Origin: Ilyobacter polytropus DSM 2926 | GTDB lineage: Bacteria > Fusobacteriota > Fusobacteriia > Fusobacteriales > Fusobacteriaceae | DNA: 64,000 nucleotides | Assembly (NCBI RefSeq): GCF_000165505.1 | Contig: NC_014632.1 | Span: forward strand, 1,426,001-1,490,000 | Direction: 5' to 3' | In this document: in pieces, positions 6,603-15,430 of the stretch | Layout: each line of letters begins with the position of its first letter | Numbering within the stretch: position 1 is the stretch's first letter | The notes under the pieces: model-generated | Told to the model about the DNA's origin: nothing | Seen by the model: only the letters and a program-made list of their open reading frames with translations | The model's database searches: none | Translations under genes and position numbers: made by a program

Positions 6603-8363
6603 TTAATTGGGCTCTATCTCGTCAGGGATAAACCCCTTGTACTGGGCATCATATAGAGATCGGTATATGCCCTTTTCCTCTAGCAAATCCTCATGGGTTC
6701 CGATTTCCTGTATCCCATCTTTGTTGATTACGATAATTTCATCTGCATGTTTGATGGTAGTTAGACGATGGGCTATAATAAGACTGGTTCTTCCCTTAGA
6801 TAATTTTTCCAGAGATCTTTGAATCTTAAACTCAGTTTCATTGTCAAGGGCGGATGTAGCTTCATCTAATATAAGTATAGGGGGATTTTTAAGAAACACC
6901 CTTGCGATGCTTATTCTTTGTTTTTGTCCACCAGAAAGCTTGATACCTCTTTCTCCTACATCGGTGTCATAGCCTTTTTCAAGGCTCATAATAAAATCAT
7001 GAATTTCTGCATTTTTAGCCGCTTGGATCATCTCTTCCTCTGTGGCGTTTATATCTCCGTAGATTATATTATCTCTGATTGTACCTGCAAATAAGAATAC
7101 ATCTTGTGAGACCAAACCGATATTTTTCCTTAAACTGTTGATTTTTATATTTTTAATATTGATATCGTCAATGGAAATCTCCCCAGAATCCACTTCATAA
7201 AATCTCGGAATTAGATGACATAAAGTTGTTTTACCTCCCCCAGAAGGCCCAACAAGGGCGATTGCCTTTCCAGGTTCTATATTTAGATTAATACCAGAGA
7301 TTATATTGTGATTTTCATTATAGGCAAAGGTAACATTTTTGAAATTTATCTTTCCCTTGCAGCTCTCTAGCTCTAAGGCGTCTTCACTGTCTTTGATGAG
7401 AGGTTCTATAGCCATAATTTCATTGAATCTTGCAAATCCCGTCATTCCTGATTCAAACTGCTGAACTGAATTGGTAAGCCTTCTTATGGGAACTAGGAAA
7501 GCATTGGTATATAAAGTAAAGGCCACTAAATCTGGAAAATTCATCTTTCCATTGTAAATAAGAAAGCCTCCTAAGCCTAGAACTATTATATTTAAAAGAT
7601 TTATAAAAAAATGCATGCCACCCATAAAAACAGCCATCTGCATATAAGCTTCATTTTTAGAGTTTTTAAATAGAACATTACTCTCATTGAATTTGTTGAT
7701 CTCATGCTCTTCATTTGCAAATGATTTCGATACCCTTATCCCTGAGATGCTGCTCTCAAGCTGTGCATTTACACCTGATATTTTTTCTTTTACTTTTTTA
7801 AATCCCTGAGACATTTTTTTTCTTCTTTTTACTGCGAAAAAAACCATGATCGGTACAATTGTATATACTCCTAAAGCCAGCTGCCAGTTTAGATACAGCA
7901 TGGCAAAGAAAGACCCTATAAGCATAAGTGCAGAAAGAAAAACATCCTCAGGAACATGATGAGCCATCTCAGTCATTTCGTTTAGATCATTGATCATTCT
8001 AGACATTATATGCCCCACTCTCGTCTTGTCATAGAAACGAAAAGATAGTTTCTGAAGATGTAAAAACAGTTCTTTTCTTAAGTCATACTCAATTCTTATT
8101 CCCAGAATATGACCCCAGTAATCATTTACAAACTGAAAAAACACCCTTAAAACATATAAACCAAGTAAAACCAATACAAAAACAAAATAACTCCTAAACT
8201 CATTTCCGGGAAGAAGATCATTTAAGGCATATTTTGCAAGCATTGGGTAAGCCAAATCAATAAATGCAACAAAAAAAGCACAGACCATATCAATTGTAAA
8301 AAGCTTTTTATGGGGCTTATAAAATTTTCCAAATTCTTTAACCATAGAAAAATCAAACTTCAT
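6603..8363 (-). CDS. ABC exporter, fused membrane and ATPase domains (MsbA-like)
   Basis: 586-aa half-transporter that would act as a homodimer in the inner membrane. Residues 1-320 form a six-helix ABC exporter domain; 340-586 the ATPase, with Walker A GPSGGGKTT (372-380), Q-loop Q420, signature LSGGQKQR (476-483), Walker B ILILDE with catalytic Glu501, and the H-loop IAHRL. Such proteins export lipids, peptides or drugs; the neighbours do not show which. There is no partner half beside it. No strong terminator is seen between this gene and the HAD gene downstream. Confidence 0.9.
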   Translation of the reverse strand: MKFDFSMVKEFGKFYKPHKKLFTIDMVCAFFVAFIDLAYPMLAKYALNDLLPGNEFRSYFVFVLVLLGLYVLRVFFQFVNDYWGHILGIRIEYDLRKELFLHLQKLSFRFYDKTRVGHIMSRMINDLNEMTEMAHHVPEDVFLSALMLIGSFFAMLYLNWQLALGVYTIVPIMVFFAVKRRKKMSQGFKKVKEKISGVNAQLESSISGIRVSKSFANEEHEINKFNESNVLFKNSKNEAYMQMAVFMGGMHFFINLLNIIVLGLGGFLIYNGKMNFPDLVAFTLYTNAFLVPIRRLTNSVQQFESGMTGFARFNEIMAIEPLIKDSEDALELESCKGKINFKNVTFAYNENHNIISGINLNIEPGKAIALVGPSGGGKTTLCHLIPRFYEVDSGEISIDDINIKNIKINSLRKNIGLVSQDVFLFAGTIRDNIIYGDINATEEEMIQAAKNAEIHDFIMSLEKGYDTDVGERGIKLSGGQKQRISIARVFLKNPPILILDEATSALDNETEFKIQRSLEKLSKGRTSLIIAHRLTTIKHADEIIVINKDGIQEIGTHEDLLEEKGIYRSLYDAQYKGFIPDEIEPN

Positions 8364-8446
8364 CTTATTCCTCCGTTATATAAAACTGTATTTAACAAAA
8401 AGTAACTTAAATTAACTTTATTTTAACATAAAGTTTTAAAGTATTG

Positions 8447-8478
8447 CAAAAAAAGAGACAGTTATCTGTCCCTCTTTT
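8447..8478 (-). terminator. Rho-independent terminator after the RqcH/NFACT gene
   Basis: On the minus strand AAAAGAGGGACAG pairs with CTGTCTCTTTTTT (two G-U pairs) around ATAA and runs into a T tract. It begins just after the stop codon at 8480. Confidence 0.82.
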
Positions 8479-8479
8479 A

Positions 8480-10099
8480 TCATATAGACTCAGGTTTGAC
8501 AACAAGTATCGATTCCTGATTGTTATATGTGACAAAACCAGGTTTACCACCCTTTGGTTTGTTTAAGTGTTTTTTCAAGGTATAATCTATCAGCACTTTT
8601 TCTCCAGGCAAAGTTTTTGAATAAAAGGCTGCTATTTCTGCCCCCTTGAATATAACCTCCTCTGTGAACTCTCCGTTCCAACGGATTATTACATGGCTCC
8701 CAGGAACCTCTTTTGAGTGAAGCCACATATCATTTCTATCCGCCACCTTAAAAGACAAATTGTCATTTTCAAGATTATTTCTTCCGTAAAGAATCTGATA
8801 CCCTTCAAATTCTATAGTTCCGTAATTAAGTGGTGTAATTTTTTTCTTTTTTAGACTTTTTACCGCCTTCATATACTTTCCTACCACAAGTTCATCTTTT
8901 ATAGTGTTTAGATTTTCCATAGTTGAACTTTCCTCTAAAAAACTTTTTACACCTTTAAGGTAGACAATCTCATTTTTTACTTGTTCGTACCTTTTTAGAT
9001 TGAACTCAAAGCCTCGTTTTAATTTATTGTACTTTTTATAATACCTGTCTAGATTTTCCTTAGGTGAAAAATTTGGATTTAAAATTATAGTCGTCTCACA
9101 GTTATTGTAAAAATCAAAGAGTACCGCTTCTTTCTGCCCTCTTTTTATCGAGTAAAGATTTGCTGCTAGAATATCCCCTGTCTCTTTTGATTTTTCATAT
9201 TTCTTGTTTTTATCCATCTCCTTTTCCAAAATTTTCAGGGTACGCTTATTTTTTTTGATCTCTTTTTCCACAACATTCAAGAGAGATGAGAAGAGATTAT
9301 TATACGATTCAGAAGATTTTGTAGCCTCTATATAAAAATTTATCATTCGATTTATAGTTTCAAATTCCTCTTTCCTGTCAAAACCAGCATTTTTAACCTG
9401 AAAAACCGAGGCTAAGGTTATTTTTCTGTTGTTGTAGTAAACAGTAGGAGTACCTTTGGTGTTTAGCACTTCAAAAAAATCAGAAGTGGTCTCTATGGCT
9501 TTGGCAGCAACCATTCCTAGCCCCTCTATACTTTTCACCATTTCTTTAGGACTGCCTATCATTTTTTCCAGACTTTCTTCAGATAATTCCGCGGGAGAAT
9601 TTTTCTTCTCAGTTATAGGCTGGGAATACTTGGCTCCTGGCAAAAGGACCCTAAGCTTATTTTCCTCTAAAGAGAATTTTTTCATAAGGTCTAATATCCC
9701 CCCATCCTTATCTGTTAGAATAAGATTGCTGTGTTTACCCATTATCTCAAAATAAAGTATATAATCTTTATACTGTCCCAGTTCATTTAGTTTTCTAAAT
9801 TTAAATACAAGTATCCTGTCATATCCAAGTTGACTTACCTCTGTGATTATAGAGTTAAGCAGATGTTTTCTAAGATTTAAAGAAAAACTCATAGGAGTTT
9901 CCGGTGCATTTTCCTTGTTATCTTTCAGATAGCATACAGGAAGGGAGGCGTTGCAGGAAAAAAACAGATTCAACTTTCCAAAAAAAACAGAGGTTGAAAG
10001 TCTGCTATACTGAAAAACTTTGGTTACTTTTCTACCTGTAAGAACTTCTGATAGTTCATCTTTAAGTTTATTTATAGATATTCCATCTAAATAAAGCAC
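8480..10099 (-). CDS. rqcH: NFACT-family protein, RqcH-like ribosome quality control factor
   Basis: 539-aa protein with the NFACT layout: an N-terminal NFACT-N domain (GISINKLKDEL at the start), helix-hairpin-helix region, a long coiled coil (about 280-420, KEIKKNKRTLKILEKEMDKN), and a C-terminal NFACT-R (DUF814) domain with 'RNDMWLHSKEVPGSHVIIR' and KHLNKPKGGKPG. Homologues recruit Ala-tRNA to obstructed 50S subunits to add C-terminal alanine tails; older annotations call them fibronectin-binding proteins. The GTG start follows GGAG by 8 nt. It is transcribed on its own terminator. Confidence 0.88.
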   Translation of the reverse strand: MLYLDGISINKLKDELSEVLTGRKVTKVFQYSRLSTSVFFGKLNLFFSCNASLPVCYLKDNKENAPETPMSFSLNLRKHLLNSIITEVSQLGYDRILVFKFRKLNELGQYKDYILYFEIMGKHSNLILTDKDGGILDLMKKFSLEENKLRVLLPGAKYSQPITEKKNSPAELSEESLEKMIGSPKEMVKSIEGLGMVAAKAIETTSDFFEVLNTKGTPTVYYNNRKITLASVFQVKNAGFDRKEEFETINRMINFYIEATKSSESYNNLFSSLLNVVEKEIKKNKRTLKILEKEMDKNKKYEKSKETGDILAANLYSIKRGQKEAVLFDFYNNCETTIILNPNFSPKENLDRYYKKYNKLKRGFEFNLKRYEQVKNEIVYLKGVKSFLEESSTMENLNTIKDELVVGKYMKAVKSLKKKKITPLNYGTIEFEGYQILYGRNNLENDNLSFKVADRNDMWLHSKEVPGSHVIIRWNGEFTEEVIFKGAEIAAFYSKTLPGEKVLIDYTLKKHLNKPKGGKPGFVTYNNQESILVVKPESI

Positions 10100-10120
10100 T
10101 TTATCATCTCCTTCTCAGAA

Positions 10121-10150
10121 AAAAAAGAACTTACCTCAGAAAGGTAAGTT
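10121..10150 (-). terminator. Rho-independent terminator of the PASTA-rsgA-rpe-marR operon
   Basis: AACTTACCT (10128-10136) pairs with AGGTAAGTT (10142-10150) and is followed on the minus strand by a run of T. It overlaps the stop codon of the MarR-type gene. Confidence 0.87.
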
Positions 10151-10817
10151 ATGATTCTTTTTTTACCGCTATTAAATTTTTTGCATCTAAAGCGTTGATC
10201 TCTAAAAGAGAGCCGTCTTCTTTTTCTACAGTTACTGTTTTATGATTATTAGATATTATTTTCATCTTACTGTATATCTCTATTCCATGATCCTTGAAAA
10301 AAGCCTTTATAATTGGTGTCCCTTTTATATCAATGACGCTAACAAGATAGTTTTTAGGAAAATCAGTTATAGGATTTGGCTTAAAATAATCTATTTTCTC
10401 CCGAAGGTTTTTCAAAATCTTTTCAAAAACATCTACGAAAATCTCAATATCCTTAGAATCTATGTTTTGGGTTATGCTAGACATAATCATATTATGATAG
10501 TTTGTATGGTAGTTTAGAGCCTCATCACCTTTTCTAGACAGGGATACAAATACCTTTCTTCTGTCAAGATCTGACCTCACCCTGTTAATAAAGCCCTTTT
10601 CACTGAGCTTTGAAATGGCTACTGTGGCTGTTCCCATTGTTATCCCTAGTCTGTCAGAAAGTTCATTCATAGTAAGAGAATCACTTCCTATAGCTTCAAT
10701 AACATGGAGTTCAGTATGAGTCAGACATTTTATCCCCTGTTTTAGAGCAAGATCCTCAGTTTCATAAAAAAGCTTGTAAAAATCTTCTAAAACTATATTA
10801 ACCTTTTCTAAAACCAT
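10149..10817 (-). CDS. MarR-type regulator with C-terminal FeoA-like (SH3) domain
   Basis: 222-aa protein. Residues 1-140 form a MarR winged helix: LTHTELHVIEAIG, recognition region LGITMGTATVAISKL, and wing RVRSDLDRRKVFVSLS. Residues about 150-220 look like a FeoA/SH3-like domain (IKAFFKDHGIEIYSK, ending INALDAKNLIAV), as found at the C-terminus of DtxR/MntR metalloregulators. That layout suggests metal-responsive control, but this is inference. ATG at 10817 was preferred over GTG at 10826 because AGGTGA lies 5-7 nt before it. It is the last gene of the rsgA-rpe operon. Confidence 0.8.
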   Translation of the reverse strand: MVLEKVNIVLEDFYKLFYETEDLALKQGIKCLTHTELHVIEAIGSDSLTMNELSDRLGITMGTATVAISKLSEKGFINRVRSDLDRRKVFVSLSRKGDEALNYHTNYHNMIMSSITQNIDSKDIEIFVDVFEKILKNLREKIDYFKPNPITDFPKNYLVSVIDIKGTPIIKAFFKDHGIEIYSKMKIISNNHKTVTVEKEDGSLLEINALDAKNLIAVKKES

Positions 10818-10826
10818 TAAACTCAC

Positions 10827-11456
10827 CTACTTTTTTAGACTTTCTATTCTCTCCTTGTAATTTCCAGAGAAAACATAAGAACCAGCTACAAAAACATTGG
10901 CTCCGGCTTCTATACAACCTTTTACGGTTTTATCTGTGATACCTCCATCCACTTGGATATCTATGTTTGCATTCATCGATCTTACTTCTTTTATTTTTTC
11001 AAGAGTGGAAGGAATAAATTTTTGTCCACCAAAACCTGGGTTTACAGACATAAGAAGAACCATATCTAGTTCATCTATTATATATTTTAAAGATTCCACC
11101 GAAGTTGCAGGATTTAAAGAAACTGCAGCTTTCACACCGTGGGCTTTTATCTGCTGTATAGTTCTATGAAGATGTGTAGTAGATTCTGCATGAACAGTTA
11201 TAAGGTCAGCACCTGCCTTTACAAACTCATCTATATATCTTTCTGGGTTTTCAATCATAAGATGTACGTCAAAACAAAGGTTTGATTTATCTCTTATTGA
11301 TTTTATAACCACTGGTCCGAAAGATATGTTTGGGACAAACATCCCATCCATAACATCAATATGTATCATGTCAGCTCCAGCTTCAGTTATAGAAGTGATT
11401 TCCTCTCCTAATTTGCTAAAATCCGCTGAAAGAATCGACGGAGCTATCTTTATCAT
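10827..11456 (-). CDS. rpe: Ribulose-phosphate 3-epimerase
   Basis: 209-aa TIM-barrel enzyme that interconverts ribulose 5-phosphate and xylulose 5-phosphate in the pentose phosphate pathway. It begins [14 protein letters not shown] and shows the metal-binding residues in '[14 protein letters not shown]' and [10 protein letters not shown], the loop [10 protein letters not shown], and IQVDGGI near the C-terminus. Its ATG overlaps the rsgA stop by 4 nt. The rsgA-rpe order matches the Firmicutes prkC locus. Confidence 0.96.
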   Translation of the reverse strand: MIKIAPSILSADFSKLGEEITSITEAGADMIHIDVMDGMFVPNISFGPVVIKSIRDKSNLCFDVHLMIENPERYIDEFVKAGADLITVHAESTTHLHRTIQQIKAHGVKAAVSLNPATSVESLKYIIDELDMVLLMSVNPGFGGQKFIPSTLEKIKEVRSMNANIDIQVDGGITDKTVKGCIEAGANVFVAGSYVFSGNYKERIESLKK

Positions 11457-12307
11457 AATTTATTCCACCTTTCAATTTTTAATTTTTCATAACATCTCAG
11501 AAAAAACTCATATCTTTCCTTTGAGATCGATCCGCCTTCAACGGCATTTTTTACAGCACATCCAGGTTCATTTACGTGTATGCAGTTTGAAAACTTGCAC
11601 GGCTCATCCAGATCAAATTCAGGAAAAAGATCTATAAGTTCCTGTACATTTGATATCTCCGGAAGATCTACTGAAGAAAATCCCGGCGTATCTATTACAA
11701 ATCCCTCTTCTTTTAAAGGAAGTAAAGTAGTCGCCCTTGTTGTGTGCTTTCCTCTTTTTAACTTTCTGCTGGTTTCTCCGACTTTTAAGGTAGTACCTTC
11801 CTGGAGAAGATTTAGTATACTTGATTTACCTACGCCACTTGGACCTCCAAAGGCAGTAACATGACCCTGAATATAGGATTTTACTTCCTCTATACCGATA
11901 TTTTCTGCTGTCGATACAAAGAAAAGGTCGATATCAAGGGCTTTCAGATAATCAAGGTTATTTTTTATCTCTTCTATTTCAGACTCTTCTACAAGGTCTA
12001 TTTTATTTATTATTATCACAGGTTTTATCCTGTGATAGTATGAATTAAGTATCAGAATATTTATTCTTTCATAATCAAGTCTCGGATCCATAGCAGAAAA
12101 CTGTATTACAATATAATCTATATTTGCAACTAGCGGCCTGTGAATTATATTTTTTCTTTCAAAGACCTTGGTAATAGAACAGTCCTCGGAAAACTCCACA
12201 ATATCCCCTACAATACAGTTATCTTTTCTGTCGGTTTTCTTTAGTATTCCCCTTAGACGACATTCATAAGTCTGCCCCTGGCTCTCTACATAATAAAAAC
12301 CCTGCAT
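11453..12307 (-). CDS. rsgA: Ribosome small subunit GTPase RsgA
   Basis: 284-aa circularly permuted GTPase that helps 30S maturation. An N-terminal OB fold (1-70) is followed by the permuted G domain: NKIDL (G4) comes before GPSGVGKSS (G1) and DTPGFSS (G3). The C-terminal zinc site is [14 protein letters not shown], with C-x4-C-x-H-x5-C spacing. It sits between the PASTA gene and rpe on one transcript and overlaps rpe by 4 nt. Confidence 0.95.
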   Translation of the reverse strand: MQGFYYVESQGQTYECRLRGILKKTDRKDNCIVGDIVEFSEDCSITKVFERKNIIHRPLVANIDYIVIQFSAMDPRLDYERINILILNSYYHRIKPVIIINKIDLVEESEIEEIKNNLDYLKALDIDLFFVSTAENIGIEEVKSYIQGHVTAFGGPSGVGKSSILNLLQEGTTLKVGETSRKLKRGKHTTRATTLLPLKEEGFVIDTPGFSSVDLPEISNVQELIDLFPEFDLDEPCKFSNCIHVNEPGCAVKNAVEGGSISKERYEFFLRCYEKLKIERWNKL

Positions 12308-12343
12308 TTTTGTAATGACTATGCCTTTAATGATAATTCACCT

Positions 12344-13048
12344 CTATTTATTAATTATTACATCTACAACGGTTCCTTCAAATGTCATTATTCCTGGCTG
12401 AATTCCGCTGTCTACAATAATTCCACTTTCCAATTCACCGTTTTGTATATACTCTATATTTCCCATTATTAAATTTTTTGATTTAAGCAGACGTTTTCCT
12501 GTAAAAACATCAACCCCTATAAGATCAGGCATTCTAACCTTGGCACCAACCTTTTTCATGTCCACAAGAAAAGAGATCTCCTTGTTTCTGTAGACGGTAC
12601 TTCCTGCCTCTGGATCTGAAGAGATCACCTGGTTATACACAGCATTCTTCTGTGCATAAGATATATTTTTTAACCTGAGTCCTAGCTTTTCAGCTGTGGC
12701 CTTGGCATCAGAAAGATCCATTCCGTTAAAATCCGGAACAACAACCTGATCCTGCCCCCGGCTGATCCACACTCTTATAATTCTTCCTTTTTTTATAACT
12801 TTCCCAGCTTTAGGCTCCTGAGAAAAGATCTTGCCACTATCATACTGAGAGAAATCTTCTCCCATCTCTTTTATTTCAAGAGATTCTTTTGAAAGTAATT
12901 TTTCAGCTTCAGAAACACTAAAATTTGAAAGGTCTGGAGTGACAATCAGGAACTCATTAAAGTAATATTTCAAAAAAACATTCCCTGAAAAGAATAGGAT
13001 CGCTATAAGCATCAAAGCTGACGAAATATAAAATCCTCTTTTATTCAT
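12344..13048 (-). CDS. Membrane-anchored PASTA-repeat protein lacking a kinase domain
   Basis: 234-aa protein with one N-terminal membrane helix (7-27) and three PASTA repeats outside the cell membrane: about 34-98, 101-165 and 170-234 (boundaries at VTPDLSNFS, VVPDFNGMDL and RMPDLIGVDV, each with a SxPxxG-like end such as SDPEAGS). PASTA repeats bind muropeptides and beta-lactams in PrkC/PknB kinases and some PBPs. Here no kinase or penicillin-binding domain is attached. ATG at 13048 follows AGGAGG by 6 nt; an in-frame ATG at 13075 lacks such a site. It leads the rsgA-rpe-marR operon, where Firmicutes have prkC. Confidence 0.85.
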   Translation of the reverse strand: MNKRGFYISSALMLIAILFFSGNVFLKYYFNEFLIVTPDLSNFSVSEAEKLLSKESLEIKEMGEDFSQYDSGKIFSQEPKAGKVIKKGRIIRVWISRGQDQVVVPDFNGMDLSDAKATAEKLGLRLKNISYAQKNAVYNQVISSDPEAGSTVYRNKEISFLVDMKKVGAKVRMPDLIGVDVFTGKRLLKSKNLIMGNIEYIQNGELESGIIVDSGIQPGIMTFEGTVVDVIINK

Positions 13049-13093
13049 TATTCCTCCTGTGTGGTCAAAAATCAAGCAGAAAACTTTATTGAG

Positions 13094-13122
13094 ATCATAA
13101 CATATAGAAGCTCAAATAGCAA
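13094..13122 (-). promoter_or_regulatory. Predicted sigma-70 promoter of the PASTA-rsgA-rpe operon
   Basis: On the minus strand TTGCTA (13117-13122) and TATGAT (13094-13099) are 17 nt apart, about 45 nt before the PASTA start codon. Confidence 0.55.
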
Positions 13123-13129
13123 TAACTAC

Positions 13130-13158
13130 TTGATAATTCTTGTGTGAAGTGTTAGAAT
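13130..13158 (+). promoter_or_regulatory. Predicted sigma-70 promoter of the hpt-rsmA operon
   Basis: TTGATA (13130-13135) and TAGAAT (13153-13158) are separated by 17 nt, about 37 nt before the first hpt start, divergent from the PASTA promoter. Confidence 0.6.
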
Positions 13159-13194
13159 AGGTTTATGATTTTTTTACTTTAGGAGGTAATTTAG

Positions 13195-13746
13195 TTGTCA
13201 AAAAAACCTTGGGATAAAGGAATTTCTAGGAAGATGTATACAGAGGAGCAGATCGCTCAGAGAGTGAAAGAATTAGGTGCTCAGATTACAGAAGATTTTA
13301 AGGATAAAGAGGAAGATTTAATAATAGTTTGTCTGTTAAAAGGATCTATCATGTTTATGGCAGATATCTGCAGAGAGATAAAACTTCCCATCAAAATGGA
13401 CTTTATGAGTGTGTCTAGCTACGGAGACGACTTTGAAAGTTCTAGAGAAGTGAAGATTGTAAAGGACCTCGATGAGAAAATAATGGGTAAACATGTGATA
13501 GTTGTAGAAGATATAATAGACTCAGGTCTTACACTGAAGAAAGTTTTAAAACTTCTAGGTAGCAGATCACCTGCTTCTGTATCTCTTTGCACCCTTTTAA
13601 ACAAAGAGGTCAGAAGAGAGGCAGATGTTGAGGTTCAGTATATCGGTTTTGACATCGAAGACGAGTTTGTACTTGGTTATGGTCTCGACTACAAACAAGA
13701 ATACAGAAATATCCCTTATGTTGCGGTAATGGGGTCACTAGATTAA
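13195..13746 (+). CDS. hpt: Hypoxanthine phosphoribosyltransferase, copy 1
   Basis: 183-aa purine salvage enzyme that joins hypoxanthine or guanine to PRPP. The PRPP-binding loop is VVEDIIDSGLTL, preceded by LLKGSIMFMADI and 'KMDFMSVSSYG' and followed by 'EYIGFDIEDEFVLGYG'-type residues, all diagnostic. It begins with TTG after AGGAGG (8 nt). A second, diverged copy follows 47 nt downstream. Confidence 0.92.
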   Translation: MSKKPWDKGISRKMYTEEQIAQRVKELGAQITEDFKDKEEDLIIVCLLKGSIMFMADICREIKLPIKMDFMSVSSYGDDFESSREVKIVKDLDEKIMGKHVIVVEDIIDSGLTLKKVLKLLGSRSPASVSLCTLLNKEVRREADVEVQYIGFDIEDEFVLGYGLDYKQEYRNIPYVAVMGSLD

Positions 13747-13793
13747 TTTAAATTCAAAGAATCCAACGGAAGAAGTTTGAGGTGTATTATAAA

Positions 13794-14330
13794 ATGAAAA
13801 AGCACAAAATCGAGGTAATGATACCGAGAGAAGATATCAAAAGAAAAGTCAGGGAACTAGGGGAACTTATTGAAAAAGACATAAAAGATAGCGACAACGA
13901 AGTCATCTGTGTAGGACTTTTAAAGGGTTCTGCAATTTTCATGGCAGACCTTGTTCAGAGAATAGACCATCCTGTAAAGATGGATTTCATGAGTGTTTCT
14001 AGCTATGGAAGCAGCATGGAAACCTCTGGTGTGGTAAAGATCATAAAAGATGTAGATGAAGATGTGGAAGGAAAAGATATTGTTATTATTGAGGACATTA
14101 TCGATTCTGGACTTACTTTAAATTACGTAAAGAAATTTCTTTTATCCAAAGGAGCTGCTTCGGTGAAAATATGCACTCTTTTAGATAAACCATACAGAAG
14201 AAAAGCAGAGGTTTTTGTTGATTACGTAGGATTTGAAATCCCAAATGAGTTTGTAGTAGGTTACGGGATTGATTATGCAGAGTTCTACAGAAATCTTCCG
14301 TATATTGGTAAGGTAACCCTGTTAGATTAG
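13794..14330 (+). CDS. hpt: Hypoxanthine phosphoribosyltransferase, copy 2
   Basis: 178-aa paralogue of the preceding gene, with the same motifs (GLLKGSAIFMADL, KMDFMSVSSYG, IIEDIIDSGLTL, GFEIPNEFVVGYGIDYAEFYRNLPYIG ending). The two copies differ at many positions, so this is an old duplication or two functional types, not a recent copy. ATG at 13794 is preceded by GAGGTG at 9 nt; an in-frame GTG at 13782 is an alternative. rsmA follows 12 nt later on the same transcript. Different base preference between copies is possible but cannot be seen. Confidence 0.9.
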   Translation: MKKHKIEVMIPREDIKRKVRELGELIEKDIKDSDNEVICVGLLKGSAIFMADLVQRIDHPVKMDFMSVSSYGSSMETSGVVKIIKDVDEDVEGKDIVIIEDIIDSGLTLNYVKKFLLSKGAASVKICTLLDKPYRRKAEVFVDYVGFEIPNEFVVGYGIDYAEFYRNLPYIGKVTLLD

Positions 14331-14342
14331 GACGGAGGAGAT

Positions 14343-15134
14343 ATGTCTTTTAAGCATAAGAAAAAATTTGGTCAGAATTTCCTCACTAATCAAGGTGAGG
14401 TCTTAAAACAGATAATGGAAGTATCAGGTGTAGAAGAAACAGATGTGATCTTAGAAATAGGTCCAGGTGAAGGAGCTCTTACTGAGCTGCTCTTAGAAGC
14501 ATCTAGCAAGGTGAACTGTGTAGAGATAGACAGGGATCTAGAAAAAATACTAATTAAAAAATTTGATGAAAATCCAAAATTCAACCTTATTATGCAGGAT
14601 GTCTTAACTGTAGACTTTGATAAGCAGATAGGGGAAAAGGTAAAAGTTGTGGCAAATATACCATATTACATTACCTCTCCTATTATAAATAAACTTATTG
14701 AAAACAGGAAATATGTAGATGAAATCTATATCATGGTACAAAAAGAGGTGGCAGAGAGAATCTGTGCCAAGTCAGGTAAGGAAAGAAGCACTCTCACCCT
14801 CGCGGTGGAATATTTCGGAGATGCAGAATATCTTTTCACAATTCCAAAGGAGTTCTTTCAACCGGTTCCAAAGGTGGACTCGGCATTTATGTCTATAAAG
14901 CTTAGAAAGGACAACTCTCGTATAGAGGAGATTCCAGAAGACACTTTCTTTAAATATGTAAAGGCGTCTTTTTCAAACAAGAGGAAGAACCTGATAAACA
15001 ACATCTCTACTCTGGGTATTCCCAAGGATATAGTTAGAGAAAAACTAGAACAAGCTGAGATCGACGGTAAAAGAAGAGCTGAAACCCTTTCCATCGATGA
15101 GTTTATGAATTTGATCAAAGTATTTGAAAAATAA
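14343..15134 (+). CDS. rsmA: 16S rRNA dimethyladenosine methyltransferase RsmA (KsgA)
   Basis: 263-aa enzyme that dimethylates the two adjacent adenines near the 3' end of 16S rRNA. It shows KKKFGQNFLTNQ at the start, the SAM-binding motif ILEIGPGEGALTE, the acidic loop in VNCVEIDRDLE, and the catalytic NIPYYITSPI. The C-terminal helical domain ends in RRAETLSIDEFMNL. GGAGGAG precedes the ATG. It ends at a terminator shared with the hpt pair. Confidence 0.96.
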   Translation: MSFKHKKKFGQNFLTNQGEVLKQIMEVSGVEETDVILEIGPGEGALTELLLEASSKVNCVEIDRDLEKILIKKFDENPKFNLIMQDVLTVDFDKQIGEKVKVVANIPYYITSPIINKLIENRKYVDEIYIMVQKEVAERICAKSGKERSTLTLAVEYFGDAEYLFTIPKEFFQPVPKVDSAFMSIKLRKDNSRIEEIPEDTFFKYVKASFSNKRKNLINNISTLGIPKDIVREKLEQAEIDGKRRAETLSIDEFMNLIKVFEK

Positions 15135-15168
15135 GCAAGTGGTCCCCTTAGGGATCGCTTGTTATTTT
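15135..15168 (+). terminator. Intrinsic terminator after rsmA
   Basis: CAAGTGGTCCC (15136-15146) pairs with GGGATCGCTTG (15151-15161), with two G-U pairs, around CTTA; the tail TTATTTTA is only moderately T-rich, so read-through into the next genes is possible. Confidence 0.7.
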
Positions 15169-15190
15169 AGGTATAAAAAGGAGTGTCTCT

Positions 15191-15430
15191 ATGCAGAGTT
15201 ATGAGTTTTTTGTAGACAGCGAAAAAAAACACATTGATTTTATAAATAAGATTATTGAAGCCTACGAGGGTATAGGGGTTGTAAGAACTCTAGATGCTTC
15301 CCTAGGGCTTATAAAAATAATTTGTACAGACGATTTTAAAGAGTTTGTGAGACAAGTTTTAGAAGACTTAAACAGCCGTGGGATAACTGCTAAAATAACT
15401 GAAGAGGGCCCTTGGAAAGGTGAACTCTAA
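15191..15430 (+). CDS. DUF4911 family protein
   Basis: 79-aa protein matching the small DUF4911 family, with VDSEKKHIDFINKIIEAYEG at its start and a 'VRTLD....GLIKI' strand pair that suggests a ferredoxin-like fold. The function is unknown. It is translationally coupled to the thioesterase gene, which starts inside its last codons. AAAAGGAGTG precedes the ATG. Confidence 0.7.
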   Translation: MQSYEFFVDSEKKHIDFINKIIEAYEGIGVVRTLDASLGLIKIICTDDFKEFVRQVLEDLNSRGITAKITEEGPWKGEL

